This document shows positions 42,751 through 51,852 of a stretch of DNA of 64,000 bases, piece after piece (positions within the stretch are counted from its first letter, which is position 1; each line of letters begins with the position of its first letter). This DNA comes from Streptoverticillium olivoreticuli subsp. olivoreticuli (GTDB lineage Bacteria; Actinomycetota; Actinomycetes; Streptomycetales; Streptomycetaceae): contig NZ_CP031455.1 of the NCBI RefSeq assembly GCF_003391135.1, positions 5,812,001 to 5,876,000 of the forward strand. The letters are read 5' to 3'. The notes beneath the pieces were generated by a model, which saw nothing but the letters and a program-made list of their open reading frames with translations, did no database searches and was not told the DNA's origin. The translations under genes and the position numbers were made by a program.

Positions 42751-45207
42751 ATGAGCAGCCTCTTTGACGACAGCTTCCTGGCGGATCTCGGCCCCAGCGG
42801 CGAGGAGCCCCCGCCGCCCCCGGAGGACGCGGCCCCTGAGCCGGTGCCGCACGACCTCTTCGGGGGCGCTTTCGACGCGCCCGTGCCCCGGGAGGCGTAT
42901 TACCGCGACGGCGCGGCCCGGCCCGCCGTCGACCCCGCCGCGCTGCTGGAGGGGATGAACGACCAGCAGCGCGCCGCCGTGGTGCACACGGGCTCGCCGC
43001 TGCTGATCGTCGCGGGCGCCGGGTCCGGCAAGACGCGCGTGCTCACCCACCGCATCGCCCACCTGCTGGGCGCCCGCCATGTCCACCCCGGCCAGATCCT
43101 CGCGATCACCTTCACCAACAAGGCCGCGGGCGAGATGAAGGAGCGCGTCGAGGAGCTCGTCGGCCCGCGCGCCAACGCGATGTGGGTGATGACCTTCCAC
43201 AGCGCGTGCGTGCGGATCCTGCGCCGGGAGAGCAAGAAGCTGGGCTTCACGTCCTCCTTCTCGATCTACGACGCCGCCGATTCCAAGCGGCTGATGGCGC
43301 TCGTCTGCCGGGACCTCGACCTCGACCCGAAGAAGTTCCCGCCGAAGTCGTTCAGCGCGAAGATCTCCAACCTCAAGAACGAGCTGATCGACGAGGAGGA
43401 CTTCGCGGCGCAGGCGGCCGACGGTTTCGAGAAGACGCTGGCGCAGGCGTACGCGATGTACCAGTCGCGGCTGCGCGAGGCGAACGCGCTGGACTTCGAC
43501 GACATCATCATGACCACGGTCCACCTGCTCCAGGCCTTCCCGGACGTGGCCGACCACTACCGCCGCCGCTTCCGGCACGTGCTGGTCGACGAGTACCAGG
43601 ACACCAACCACGCGCAGTACACCCTCGTGCGCGAGCTGGTCGGCACCCCCGACAACGCCCCCGAGGACGGCGTCGCCGAGCTGTGCGTCGTCGGTGACGC
43701 CGACCAGTCGATCTACGCCTTCCGCGGCGCGACGATCCGGAACATCCTCCAGTTCGAGGAGGACTACCCGGACGCCACCACGATCCTGCTGGAGCAGAAC
43801 TACCGCTCCACCCAGACGATCCTCAGCGCCGCCAACGCCGTGATCGAGCGGAACCAGAACCGCCGCCCGAAGAACCTGTGGACCGAGGCCGGGGCGGGCG
43901 CGTCCATCACCGGCTATGTCGCCGACACCGAGCACGACGAGGCCCAGTTCGTCGCCGACGAGATCGACCGGCTGACCGACGCCGGCGACGCCAAGGCCGG
44001 CGACGTCGCGATCTTCTACCGCACCAACGCCCAGTCGCGCGTCTTCGAAGAGATCTTCATCCGCGTCGGCCTGCCCTACAAGGTCGTCGGCGGAGTGCGC
44101 TTCTACGAGCGCAAGGAGGTCCGCGACGTGCTCGCGTACCTGCGGGTGCTCGCCAACCCCGAGGACACCGTGCCGCTGCGGCGCATCCTCAACGTCCCCA
44201 AGCGCGGCATCGGCGAGCGCGCGGAGGCGATGATCGACGCGCTGTCGCTGCGCGAGAAGATCAGCTTCGCGCAGGCGCTGCGGCGCGTGGACGAGGCGTA
44301 CGGCATGGCCGCGCGCTCGGCCAACGCGGTCAACCGCTTCAACGTCCTGATGGAGGAGCTGCGCACCGTCGTCGAGTCGGGGGCGGGGCCCGCGACCGTC
44401 CTGGAAGCGGTGCTGGAGCGCACGGGCTATCTCGCCGAGCTCCAGGCGTCCACCGACCCGCAGGACGAGACCCGCATCGAGAACCTCCAGGAGCTGGCGG
44501 CCGTCGCCCTGGAGTTCGAGCAGGAGCGGGAGGGCGAGGATCAGGGCACGCTCGCGGAGTTCCTGGAGAAGGTCGCGCTGGTCGCGGACTCCGACCAGAT
44601 CCCGGACGAGGACACGGAGGGCACGGGCGTCATCACGCTGATGACCCTGCACACCGCGAAGGGCCTGGAGTTCCCCGTCGTCTTCCTCACCGGCATGGAG
44701 GACGGCGTGTTCCCGCACATGCGCGCCCTCGGCCAGACGAAGGAGCTGGAGGAGGAGCGGCGGCTCGCCTATGTGGGCATCACCCGGGCGCGCGAGCGGC
44801 TGTATCTGACCCGGGCGAGCATGCGCAGCGCCTGGGGACAGCCCGCGTACAACCCGCCGTCGCGGTTCCTGGAGGAGATCCCCGAGCAGTATCTCCAGTG
44901 GCGCCGCACCGGTCCCGCGACGCCGTCCGCGTCGATGGGCGCGGTCTCGGGGCTCACGTCCGGCTTCTCGTCGTCGCGCACCGGCGGCGGCAAGAAGGCG
45001 GGTCCGAGCGGCTTCGCGACGCGGCGCGCGAAGGACCGGCAGGTGGTGGCGCTCGCCGTCGGCGACCGGGTCACGCACGACTCGTTCGGCCTGGGCACGG
45101 TCGTCGGCGTCAAGGGCAGCGGTGACAACGCGGAGGCGACGGTCGACTTCGGCGCGGAGAAGCCGAAGCGGTTGCTGCTGCGGTACGCGCCGGTGGAGAA
45201 GCTCTAG
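42751..45207 (+). CDS. pcrA: ATP-dependent DNA helicase PcrA/UvrD
   Basis: This 818-aa superfamily 1A 3'-5' helicase serves nucleotide-excision and mismatch-type repair and removal of replication blocks. Motifs in order: Q motif LLEGMNDQQRAAVVH, Walker A GAGSGKTRV near residue 90, TFTNKAAGEMKER, Walker B DEYQDTNHAQY near 282, GDADQSIYAFRGA, QNYRSTQTIL, LMTLHTAKGLEFPVVFLTG and AYVGITRARERLYL. The C-terminus has a Tudor-like end (VTHDSFGLGTVVGV) typical of PcrA. The N-terminal 60 residues are a Pro/Asp-rich extension. The promoter has the PafBC-type DNA-damage form. Confidence 0.97.
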   Translation: MSSLFDDSFLADLGPSGEEPPPPPEDAAPEPVPHDLFGGAFDAPVPREAYYRDGAARPAVDPAALLEGMNDQQRAAVVHTGSPLLIVAGAGSGKTRVLTHRIAHLLGARHVHPGQILAITFTNKAAGEMKERVEELVGPRANAMWVMTFHSACVRILRRESKKLGFTSSFSIYDAADSKRLMALVCRDLDLDPKKFPPKSFSAKISNLKNELIDEEDFAAQAADGFEKTLAQAYAMYQSRLREANALDFDDIIMTTVHLLQAFPDVADHYRRRFRHVLVDEYQDTNHAQYTLVRELVGTPDNAPEDGVAELCVVGDADQSIYAFRGATIRNILQFEEDYPDATTILLEQNYRSTQTILSAANAVIERNQNRRPKNLWTEAGAGASITGYVADTEHDEAQFVADEIDRLTDAGDAKAGDVAIFYRTNAQSRVFEEIFIRVGLPYKVVGGVRFYERKEVRDVLAYLRVLANPEDTVPLRRILNVPKRGIGERAEAMIDALSLREKISFAQALRRVDEAYGMAARSANAVNRFNVLMEELRTVVESGAGPATVLEAVLERTGYLAELQASTDPQDETRIENLQELAAVALEFEQEREGEDQGTLAEFLEKVALVADSDQIPDEDTEGTGVITLMTLHTAKGLEFPVVFLTGMEDGVFPHMRALGQTKELEEERRLAYVGITRARERLYLTRASMRSAWGQPAYNPPSRFLEEIPEQYLQWRRTGPATPSASMGAVSGLTSGFSSSRTGGGKKAGPSGFATRRAKDRQVVALAVGDRVTHDSFGLGTVVGVKGSGDNAEATVDFGAEKPKRLLLRYAPVEKL

Positions 45208-45219
45208 CCCTGACGAGGC

Positions 45220-45255
45220 GCGCTTGTTCCGGCTGAGCTCAGCCGGAACAAGCGC
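45220..45255. terminator. Bidirectional terminator between pcrA and the M23 gene
   Basis: A perfect 36-bp palindrome (18-bp arms, GCGCTTGTTCCGGCTGAG and its complement, no loop spacer) lies between the convergent genes. Confidence 0.85.
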
Positions 45256-45266
45256 GGTGGGTATGC

Positions 45267-46784
45267 CTAGGTCGGGTCCAGGTCGTGCGCCCGGAGCCAC
45301 GGCAGCGGGTCGACCGCCGAGCCGCCCGGGCGGACCTCGAAGTGGAGGTGCGGGCCGGTGGAGTTGCCGGAGTTACCGGAGTAGGCGATGACGTCACCGG
45401 CCTTGACCTGGCCGGAGCGGAGCTTGGTGCTGCTGAGGTGGCAGTACCAGGTCTCGGTGCCGTCGGGCGACGTCACCATGGCCATGTTGCCGTAGGCGAC
45501 GTTGTACTGCGTACGGACCGTGCCGTCGGTCGCGGCCATGACCGGCGTGCCGTAGCTGACGGGGAAGTCGATGCCGGTGTGCACGGACATCCAGTTGACG
45601 CCGGCCTGTCCGTAGTACGCGCTCAGCCCGTGCTGGGTGACGGGGAGCGCGAACTTGGGGCGCTCGGCCTCCTTGCGCGCCGCCTCCTCCGCCTTGCGCT
45701 TCTTCTCCTCCTCCTGGCGCGCCTTGAGGTCGAGGCGTTCCTGGGTGCGGGTGGCGCGGGTGGCGAAGTCGTCGGCGCCCCGGCTGAGCCCGGCGAGCTG
45801 GGTGTCCAGCTTGCTGTTGGCGATCGAGGGCACGGCCGCGGCGTCCGGAGCGGAGGCCGCCTGGGTCTGTTTGGAATCGCTCTTGCCGCCGCCGGAGACG
45901 GAGGCGGCGGCGATGCCCGCGACGCCCATGACCGCGACCGACGGCACGGCGACGGTCAACAGGGCCTTGCGGCGCGGCCGGTAGTTGGTCCGGGAGGGTG
46001 CGCCCTTGCGGCGGCTGCGGCTCTGCGCCGGGATGCCCGGTCCGGTCGGCACGTCCTGCTCGTCCCCGGGCTCCGGCGGCTCGATCACCGACATGGTCCG
46101 GGTCTCGGCGTCGGCGACGGACCGGGCGCCGGGTCCGGGGTCCAGGTCGGCGCCGGAGAGGTCGACCATGAGGGTGGGGGTGCGCTGTGCCTCGGGCTCT
46201 TCCACGGCCGCGTACGCGCCGGCGTCCCAGGTCTGCGTCTGCTGCTCGCTGACATCGCCCCAGCCGGCGGCCTGCTGCCGTCCCCAGTCGGGGGCCGTCC
46301 CGGTCGTCGCGTGCTGTCCGGTGGTGTCCCAGCTCTGGGCGTGGACGGAGGTGTCGGGGGCCCAGCCGCCGTCGGCGAACTGGCCCCAGCCGGAGCCGGA
46401 GGTGTCGTACGCGCCGGCCGTGTTCCAGGAGCCCGTGTCCGGGGCCTGGGCGCCGCCCGGGTGGCCCCAGGCGGAGGTGTCCCACTGGCCGGTCTGCCCG
46501 GTGTCGTAGCCGGTGAACTCCCAGGTCTGGGTCTGCCCGGTGGCGCCCTGGTCCCAGCCGCCGTCGGCGAACTGGCCCCAGCCCGAGGTGTTGCCGCCCC
46601 AGGAGGCGTCGGGGGAGTGGCCCCAGGCGGAGGTGTCCCACTGGCCGGAGTCCTGGCCTTCGTAGCCGGGGTAGCCGTGCGGGGTGGCCTGCTGCTCGTA
46701 CGACGTGTAGTGCCCGTAGGAGATGTCCTGAGCGGGACCGGCCGGGCTCGAGCCCGCCGACGGGTGACGGTCGTTCACCACCAC
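45267..46784 (-). CDS. M23-family metallopeptidase with Trp/Gly-rich N-terminal repeats
   Basis: The 505-aa product has about 230 N-terminal residues of low complexity with repeated WDTSAWGH and WGQFADGGW units. A basic stretch, one membrane helix (about residues 275-295), a charged coiled coil (about 335-370) and a C-terminal M23 LytM domain follow. The zinc motifs are HTGIDFP near 400 and HLHFEVR near 485. The repeat region would be cytoplasmic and the peptidase external, cutting peptidoglycan cross-bridges or activating amidases. Three consecutive GTG codons (46784, 46781, 46778) are possible starts. Confidence 0.92.
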   Translation of the reverse strand: MVVNDRHPSAGSSPAGPAQDISYGHYTSYEQQATPHGYPGYEGQDSGQWDTSAWGHSPDASWGGNTSGWGQFADGGWDQGATGQTQTWEFTGYDTGQTGQWDTSAWGHPGGAQAPDTGSWNTAGAYDTSGSGWGQFADGGWAPDTSVHAQSWDTTGQHATTGTAPDWGRQQAAGWGDVSEQQTQTWDAGAYAAVEEPEAQRTPTLMVDLSGADLDPGPGARSVADAETRTMSVIEPPEPGDEQDVPTGPGIPAQSRSRRKGAPSRTNYRPRRKALLTVAVPSVAVMGVAGIAAASVSGGGKSDSKQTQAASAPDAAAVPSIANSKLDTQLAGLSRGADDFATRATRTQERLDLKARQEEEKKRKAEEAARKEAERPKFALPVTQHGLSAYYGQAGVNWMSVHTGIDFPVSYGTPVMAATDGTVRTQYNVAYGNMAMVTSPDGTETWYCHLSSTKLRSGQVKAGDVIAYSGNSGNSTGPHLHFEVRPGGSAVDPLPWLRAHDLDPT

Positions 46785-46820
46785 TTCTCTTTCGCCTCGG
46801 GAGCAGGAGAATTAGCGGCG

Positions 46821-46850
46821 ACTGTACCCGGCGGTTCGGGATGGCGACAA
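46821..46850 (-). promoter_or_regulatory. Promoter of the M23 peptidase gene
   Basis: On the minus strand TTGTCG (46845-46850), 18 nt, then TACAGT (46821-46826). The start codon lies about 37 nt past the -10. Confidence 0.55.
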
Positions 46851-47031
46851 TCTTCGTCACGTTTCAGGTGGTCCTGGGGCGGGCATTTGGCCGCCTTTCG
46901 GTGGACTGAATCCCGGGAAACCGATTTGACGTTCGATACTTGTTCGGTTTTCTGTCGGGCGGATTCGAGTTTGTGCCCCCTCAGGGGTGAACGCGCGGGG
47001 CCGCGCACGCCGTTCGGGAGGCGGCCCGGGA

Positions 47032-47910
47032 TCAGGCGACCGACGCCGCGCCGGACGCGTCAGCTGCGGTTTCCTCCGTGGTCAGGGCCTGGCGGATGCC
47101 CGCCGCCACCGCCCCGTGCACCGGCAGCGCGAGATGGCCGACACCGGTCACGCGGACATTGCGGGTGATCAGGTCCGGGTGATCGATGCGCGCTGTCTCG
47201 ACCGGCACCATTATCTGGTCCAGGTCGCTCCAGAAGCTGATGAAATGCGTTCGGCAATCGGGGGCGGGGGCGGCGAGTTCGGCTATGACGTCCGACCCCG
47301 GGCGCATCTGCCGGACAAGGGGATGCGCGGACATCAACGGCGCGACGCGGGTGCCGCCGTGCGGGGTGCCGAGGGTGACCAGGGTCCTCACCCGGGCGTC
47401 GCCGCCCAGGCGTTGGACGTAATAGCGCGCGATCAGTCCGCCCAGGCTGTGCCCCACCACGTCGACCTCCGCCCGGCCCGTCCGCGCGCAGAGCTCCTCC
47501 ACGTAGCGGGCCAGCAGCTCGGCCGCGGCCCGGGCGTCGCAGGTCAGCGGGGAGTAGTTCAGGGACTCGACCTGCTGCCAGCCGTGCCTGCGGAGGGAGC
47601 GGCGAAGGAGGACGAAAACCGAACGGTTGTCGATGAAACCGTGCAGGAGGAGCACGGGCGGGTGGGACTCCTGTTCTGTTTTCTGTGCTGTTTGGCCTTT
47701 TGTTCCCGATTCGGATTCGGCGTCGGGCGTGTCGTTGCGCCCTGTGGGTGGCGGGGGCAGGGGCGGCGGGCGGCGCTCCTGGGCCAGGCCGGTGGGGTAG
47801 AGCAGCGCGTGGCCGGTGAGGATCGCCAGCTCCAGCAGAGTGGACCGGACGAGCAGCGCCGAGGGGCGCAGCAGGGCGGAGAGGATGGTGAGCAAGCGAA
47901 GGGCCACCAT
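47032..47910 (-). CDS. Exported lipase/esterase, alpha/beta hydrolase fold
   Basis: The 292-aa product has a hydrophobic N-terminal anchor or signal (residues 3-40) and a Pro- and charge-rich linker. The hydrolase domain follows: HGF oxyanion region in PPVLLLHGFIDNRSV, nucleophile Ser in VVGHSLGGLIARYY, a conserved LGTPHGGTRVA, and the terminal His in VGHLALPVHG. It resembles secreted triacylglycerol lipases and EstA-like enzymes. AGGAGG is 6 nt before the ATG at 47910. Confidence 0.92.
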   Translation of the reverse strand: MVALRLLTILSALLRPSALLVRSTLLELAILTGHALLYPTGLAQERRPPPLPPPPTGRNDTPDAESESGTKGQTAQKTEQESHPPVLLLHGFIDNRSVFVLLRRSLRRHGWQQVESLNYSPLTCDARAAAELLARYVEELCARTGRAEVDVVGHSLGGLIARYYVQRLGGDARVRTLVTLGTPHGGTRVAPLMSAHPLVRQMRPGSDVIAELAAPAPDCRTHFISFWSDLDQIMVPVETARIDHPDLITRNVRVTGVGHLALPVHGAVAAGIRQALTTEETAADASGAASVA

Positions 47911-48294
47911 GGCCGACCTCCTGAACGGCACACAGAAGGTGGCTCTCTCCCCCCGTGCGCATTCACGGGCAGCTGTGCGCCACCGGCCGCACCGCTGTGC
48001 CGTGCGGCTGTCGGCACAGTGATACGGCGGGTTCGCCGCGGCTCCCCTCGCGACCGCCCGCTGCCCCGCCGCCCCGGTGACACGAGAGGCTCCATGGCCC
48101 GTGAGATACGGAAGCGCGAGGGCGGTGCGTAGCGAACGTGTTGTCCCACGTGTGATTTCCCCCTCCCTCTCCACCGCGAAACGGCCGCGTGCGGGATGCT
48201 GGGGATAACGTTCGTTCACATCCCCGCCCCCCGAGGCGCGGGGAATCCTCTCGGCCGGTCGCCGGCGTCGTACTTGTCGTACTTGGAGGCAGTG
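47911..48294. other. Divergent intergenic region, no gene seen
   Basis: This gap of 384 bp separates the lipase and icmB genes. It holds an inverted repeat CTGTGCC (47995-48001) / GGCACAG (48013-48019), a possible operator, and no recognisable RNA element. I could not place promoters firmly. Confidence 0.45.
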
Positions 48295-48696
48295 ATGGGA
48301 GTGACCGGTCCGATCCGCGTAGTGGTGGCCAAGCCGGGGCTCGACGGTCACGACCGCGGGGCCAAGGTCATCGCCCGTGCGTTGCGTGACGCCGGCATGG
48401 AGGTCATCTACACCGGCCTGCACCAGACACCGGAGCAGATCGTGGACACCGCGATCCAGGAGGACGCCGACGCGATCGGCCTGTCCATCCTCTCCGGCGC
48501 GCACAACACGCTCTTCGCCAAGGTGATCGAGCTGCTGAAGGAGCGCGACGCGGCGGACATCAAGGTCTTCGGCGGCGGCATCATCCCCGAGGCGGACATC
48601 GCCCCGCTCAAGGAGCAGGGCGTGGCCGCGATCTTCACCCCGGGCGCGACGACGGCGTCGATCGTGGAGTGGGTCAACGAGCACGTCAGGGCGTGA
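48295..48696 (+). CDS. icmB: Isobutyryl-CoA mutase small (cobalamin-binding) subunit
   Basis: The 133-aa product is a B12-binding domain: PIRVVVAKPGLDGHDRGAKV contains the DxHxxG motif whose His ligates cobalt, followed by GLSILSGAHNTLF and GGGIIPEADI. The sequence fits streptomycete IcmB, which joins the large subunit IcmA to interconvert isobutyryl-CoA and n-butyryl-CoA. No icmA is in this window, as is usual. GGAGG lies 5 nt before the ATG. The same fold is found in methylmalonyl-CoA mutase, but the single-domain size favours IcmB. Confidence 0.93.
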   Translation: MGVTGPIRVVVAKPGLDGHDRGAKVIARALRDAGMEVIYTGLHQTPEQIVDTAIQEDADAIGLSILSGAHNTLFAKVIELLKERDAADIKVFGGGIIPEADIAPLKEQGVAAIFTPGATTASIVEWVNEHVRA

Positions 48697-48708
48697 GGGG
48701 CCCACGCC

Positions 48709-50298
48709 TCAGCCCGCCAACTCCGCGGCCATCACCGCACGCAGGCGCAACGTACCGACGAGCCGGCCGAACGCCTCCGCCCAATAGGCGACCGCGCCGG
48801 GTGACGCGGAGGGCGGCTCGTCGGACAGCGCCGTGAGCATCTCCAGCCGGTCCGCCTGCGCCGGGTCCAGACAGCGCTCGGCCAGGCCCATCACCCCGCT
48901 GAAGCTCCAGGGATAGCTGCCCGCGTCCCGGGCGATGTCGAGCGCGTCGACCAGGGCCGTGCCCAGCGGCTCCGCCCACGGCACCTCGCACACGCCCAGC
49001 AGCCGGAACGCCTCCGACAGCCCGTGCGCCGCGATGAACTCCGCCACCCACTCCGCCCGTTCCCTCGGCGGCAGCGCCGACAGGAGCTTCGCCGGGTCCC
49101 GCCACGACGAGCCTTCCTGGGGCGCCGTCGCCGGGCCGAGCAGGGCCCGTGACCACTCCGCGTCCCGTTGGCGCACGGCGGCCCGGCACCAGGCCGCGTG
49201 CAGCTCCGGCTGCCAGCCGTCGGCGACCGGCAGGGTCACGACCGCCTCGGCGCCGCGGCCCCCGAACCGCTCCCGCCACATGGCCAGCGGTGCCGCCTCC
49301 ACGACTTGGCTCAGCCACCACGACCGCTCGCCGCGGCCGGACGGCGGAGTGGCGACGACGCCGTCCCGCTGCATGCCCTTGTCGCACTCGTGCGGCGCCT
49401 CGACCGCTATCCGGGCGGCACCGCCCGTCCGCTCCAGGGCCACGCACGTACGCGCCCGCTCGGCCATCCGCCGCGCGAGGGCGGAGTGGGGGAGGGCCGC
49501 CAGCAGCTCGGCCGCCGTGCTCCGGACGTTGCGGCTCCGGTCGGCCAGGGCCCGCTCCAGGAACGGCTCGTCGCCGGGGGAGAGCCCCTCGCGCAGCGAG
49601 TCCAGGAACATCAGCCGGTCCTCGGCGCGCTCCGTCTGCCAGGTGCTCGTGAGCAGCTCCCGCGCGGCCGCCGGATCGTGGCGCCGCGCGGAGCCGAGGA
49701 GGGCCACCCGCTCGGCGAACAGCCCCTCCTCCCACACCTGGCGCGCCTCGTCGGTGCCGGCCCGGCCCGCTGCCGCCGCGCGGCCGGGCGCCGTGGCCGA
49801 CCCGGCGCGGAGCGCGTACTTCCACTGCGGGTTGAGCCCGGCCAGCCACCGCGCCCGGGGTCCGCCGAGCGCGAGCGCCGCGGGACGCAGATCCGTGCGG
49901 GCGCGGGCCGCTTCCAGCAGCGCGGGCAGCAGATCGGCGGGTGCCTGATAGCCGTGCCCATTGGCGGTCGCCAGCCACTGCGGCAGCAGCTCCGTGAGAT
50001 CGGGCGCGCCGATCCGCCGCCCTCCGCCGCTCCCGGACCCGGAGCGGTCGGCGAGCAGCAGCGCCAGCCGCCGCCGCGCCGCGGGCGGCAGCGCGGGCCG
50101 GGGGTCCGCGGGCGCGGGCTCCGGCCGGGCGCGGGCGGCGGCGGGCACGAGCCCGGCGCGCCGCCGGACGGTGTGCAGGGCCGCGGCGTCCAGCAGGGCC
50201 GCGGTGACGTCCTGGCCCTCCCGTGGCCGCACGGGCGGGGTGCGCCGCTCGGTGCCGAGCAGGGCGGCGGAGACCAGCTCGTCCCAGGTGGTGTTCAT
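48709..50298 (-). CDS. DUF5691-family protein of the MoxR/VWA system
   Basis: The 529-aa product begins MNTTWDELVSAALLGTERR and is helical throughout, with HEAT-like stretches (for example SRNVRSTAAELLAALPHS). It matches the DUF5691 family as I know it. No catalytic motif is seen. It follows the SWIM gene by 52 bp in one operon and ends 12 bp from the convergent icmB. Its constant company with MoxR and VWA genes suggests a scaffold or client-binding part of that machinery; this is inference. Confidence 0.85.
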   Translation of the reverse strand: MNTTWDELVSAALLGTERRTPPVRPREGQDVTAALLDAAALHTVRRRAGLVPAAARARPEPAPADPRPALPPAARRRLALLLADRSGSGSGGGRRIGAPDLTELLPQWLATANGHGYQAPADLLPALLEAARARTDLRPAALALGGPRARWLAGLNPQWKYALRAGSATAPGRAAAAGRAGTDEARQVWEEGLFAERVALLGSARRHDPAAARELLTSTWQTERAEDRLMFLDSLREGLSPGDEPFLERALADRSRNVRSTAAELLAALPHSALARRMAERARTCVALERTGGAARIAVEAPHECDKGMQRDGVVATPPSGRGERSWWLSQVVEAAPLAMWRERFGGRGAEAVVTLPVADGWQPELHAAWCRAAVRQRDAEWSRALLGPATAPQEGSSWRDPAKLLSALPPRERAEWVAEFIAAHGLSEAFRLLGVCEVPWAEPLGTALVDALDIARDAGSYPWSFSGVMGLAERCLDPAQADRLEMLTALSDEPPSASPGAVAYWAEAFGRLVGTLRLRAVMAAELAG

Positions 50299-50350
50299 GC
50301 GCTTGCCCTTTCGTGTGGTCGTACGGGCGCCGGTCCCGGACCTCCTGTTC

Positions 50351-51724
50351 TCAGATGCCGGACAGGCCGGGTGACAGCAGGACCGGTTCCGGGGCCCACG
50401 TGGACAGCGGGGTGAAGCCGCGGTGGCCGCATTCTCCGAAGACCGTGACGGGGCGGCCGCCGGATATCGCGGCGAGCTGCCACAGGCCCGTACGGTCCCG
50501 GTGACGGGGGTCGACGGGGAGCGCCGAGTCGCCCTGGGCGTCGGCCAGTTGCCAGCCGCCCTCCGGGTCCGGTATCGGGACGACGGATTCCAGGAGCACA
50601 GGCCAGGCGTCCAGCCACGGGTCGTCGCGCAGCGCCTCGCCGTACGCCGCCAGCGCCCGGCCGGCATCGCCGCCCGGAGGCGGCCCGGGGCTGGGCCCGG
50701 GGGCGGCATGGCGGGTGCCCAGGGCGGCGCGCAGGGGGCGCGCCGACGGGTAATAGGCGAGGTCCGCGTCCAGGGAAAGACCCGTGGGCAGTGACAACTC
50801 CGGCGCCCGGCCCGCCGCTCCGTAGGACAGGAGCAGCGCCATGCGGCCCGTACGCCGGCCGCGGAGCCAGATCCGGCGGGTGATCAGGCGGCCGTCGTCG
50901 CCGTCGGACTGCGCCAGGACCAGCCAGTGATCGCGGACGGGGGTGGCGGAGGCGAGCAGGGACGCGGAGTCCGCGGTGATGCCGACCCGCGTCCGCACCG
51001 TGGCGGCCAAGGGCCCGGGGAGCCCGTCCAGGCGCAGGAAGCCCTGGTTGAGCGTGTGCAGCAGGGCGCACTCCGCCAGCAGCCGCGACGCCCAGTCGCC
51101 GCCGGAACCGCGCACGGACGCCAACTCCCGCACCCGCGAGGCCAGTCCGGGGGCCTGCGCGTCGACCATGCGGGCGGCCGTTTCGTCCCACGGTCCGTAC
51201 TCCGAGCCGTCCGCGGCCGCGAGACCGCCGCGCAGCAGATCGCCGAGCCGCTGCTCCAACTCCCGCGCCCCCGAGGCGATGCGCCGCACCCGGCGCTCCG
51301 CGCGACCTCGCGCCGCGTCGGCATCCGGGGGTGCGGAGGGCGGCGCCGCGGACTCCGCCCGCTGCCGCCTCCGGTCCAGCCACTGCCCGGCCCAGTCCGG
51401 CGGCGGCCCGTCCGCGACCGGCACTGATTCCTCACCCGCCGACCACAGCAGCAACAGGCCGAGCGCGTGCTTGCACGGGAACTTGCGGCTCGGGCACGAG
51501 CAGTGGAAGCCGGGCCCCTCGGCGCTGTCGAGATCCACGACCGTCCGATAAGGCGTGCCGCCGCTGCCCGCGCACTCCCCCCACACCGCGCCCCCGCCCG
51601 TGCGCGCCCCCGCGCCCGACCACGGACCCGGCACCGCGAGCCTGCCGCCCGCCTTGCGTGATGGATCGTCAGGCGCCAGCGCCAGCACCTGATCCCCCGT
51701 CCAGCGTTCCCCCTGCGGATTCAT
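50351..51724 (-). CDS. SWIM zinc-finger protein of the MoxR/VWA system
   Basis: The 457-aa product has a SWIM zinc finger near residues 70-95 (FHCSCPSRKFPCKHALGLLL, the CxC...CxH signature) and then a long helical and beta region without known motifs. SWIM fingers bind DNA or protein. The ATG at 51724 lies 7 nt past the -10 of a damage-type promoter, so the message is probably leaderless. It heads the operon with DUF5691 and diverges from the MoxR gene. Confidence 0.88.
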   Translation of the reverse strand: MNPQGERWTGDQVLALAPDDPSRKAGGRLAVPGPWSGAGARTGGGAVWGECAGSGGTPYRTVVDLDSAEGPGFHCSCPSRKFPCKHALGLLLLWSAGEESVPVADGPPPDWAGQWLDRRRQRAESAAPPSAPPDADAARGRAERRVRRIASGARELEQRLGDLLRGGLAAADGSEYGPWDETAARMVDAQAPGLASRVRELASVRGSGGDWASRLLAECALLHTLNQGFLRLDGLPGPLAATVRTRVGITADSASLLASATPVRDHWLVLAQSDGDDGRLITRRIWLRGRRTGRMALLLSYGAAGRAPELSLPTGLSLDADLAYYPSARPLRAALGTRHAAPGPSPGPPPGGDAGRALAAYGEALRDDPWLDAWPVLLESVVPIPDPEGGWQLADAQGDSALPVDPRHRDRTGLWQLAAISGGRPVTVFGECGHRGFTPLSTWAPEPVLLSPGLSGI

Positions 51725-51731
51725 GTCCCAA

Positions 51732-51813
51732 ACGCTACGACCCCCCACTGACAATCGCCCTGACCTGCGGCTTCCCGGCGCCGGGGCCGATTGTCAGTGG
51801 TGTGGTGCAGGGT
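51732..51813. promoter_or_regulatory. Bidirectional DNA-damage-type promoter of the MoxR/VWA system
   Basis: A 13-bp perfect inverted repeat (CCACTGACAATCG at 51745-51757; its complement at 51788-51800) places TGTCAGTG facing each way. Leftward: TGTCAGTG, 8 nt, TAGCGT (51732-51737), an exact fit to TGTCRGTG-N8-TANNNT. Rightward: TGTCAGTG (51792-51799), 8 nt, CAGGGT (51808-51813), one base off. Both starts then lie at sensible distances. Confidence 0.82.
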
Positions 51814-51852
51814 TGTCCACGTGACCCGGAACCGCACGAACGAGGGGGACTT

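Noticed and set aside
46785..47031. ydaO-type c-di-AMP riboswitch before the M23 peptidase
   Set aside because: The promoter TTGTCG-N18-TACAGT leaves only about 30 nt of leader, and the riboswitch core is not visible.
51813..51821. DnaA box next to the MoxR promoter
   Set aside because: TTGTCCACG has one mismatch and stands alone; not enough to call.
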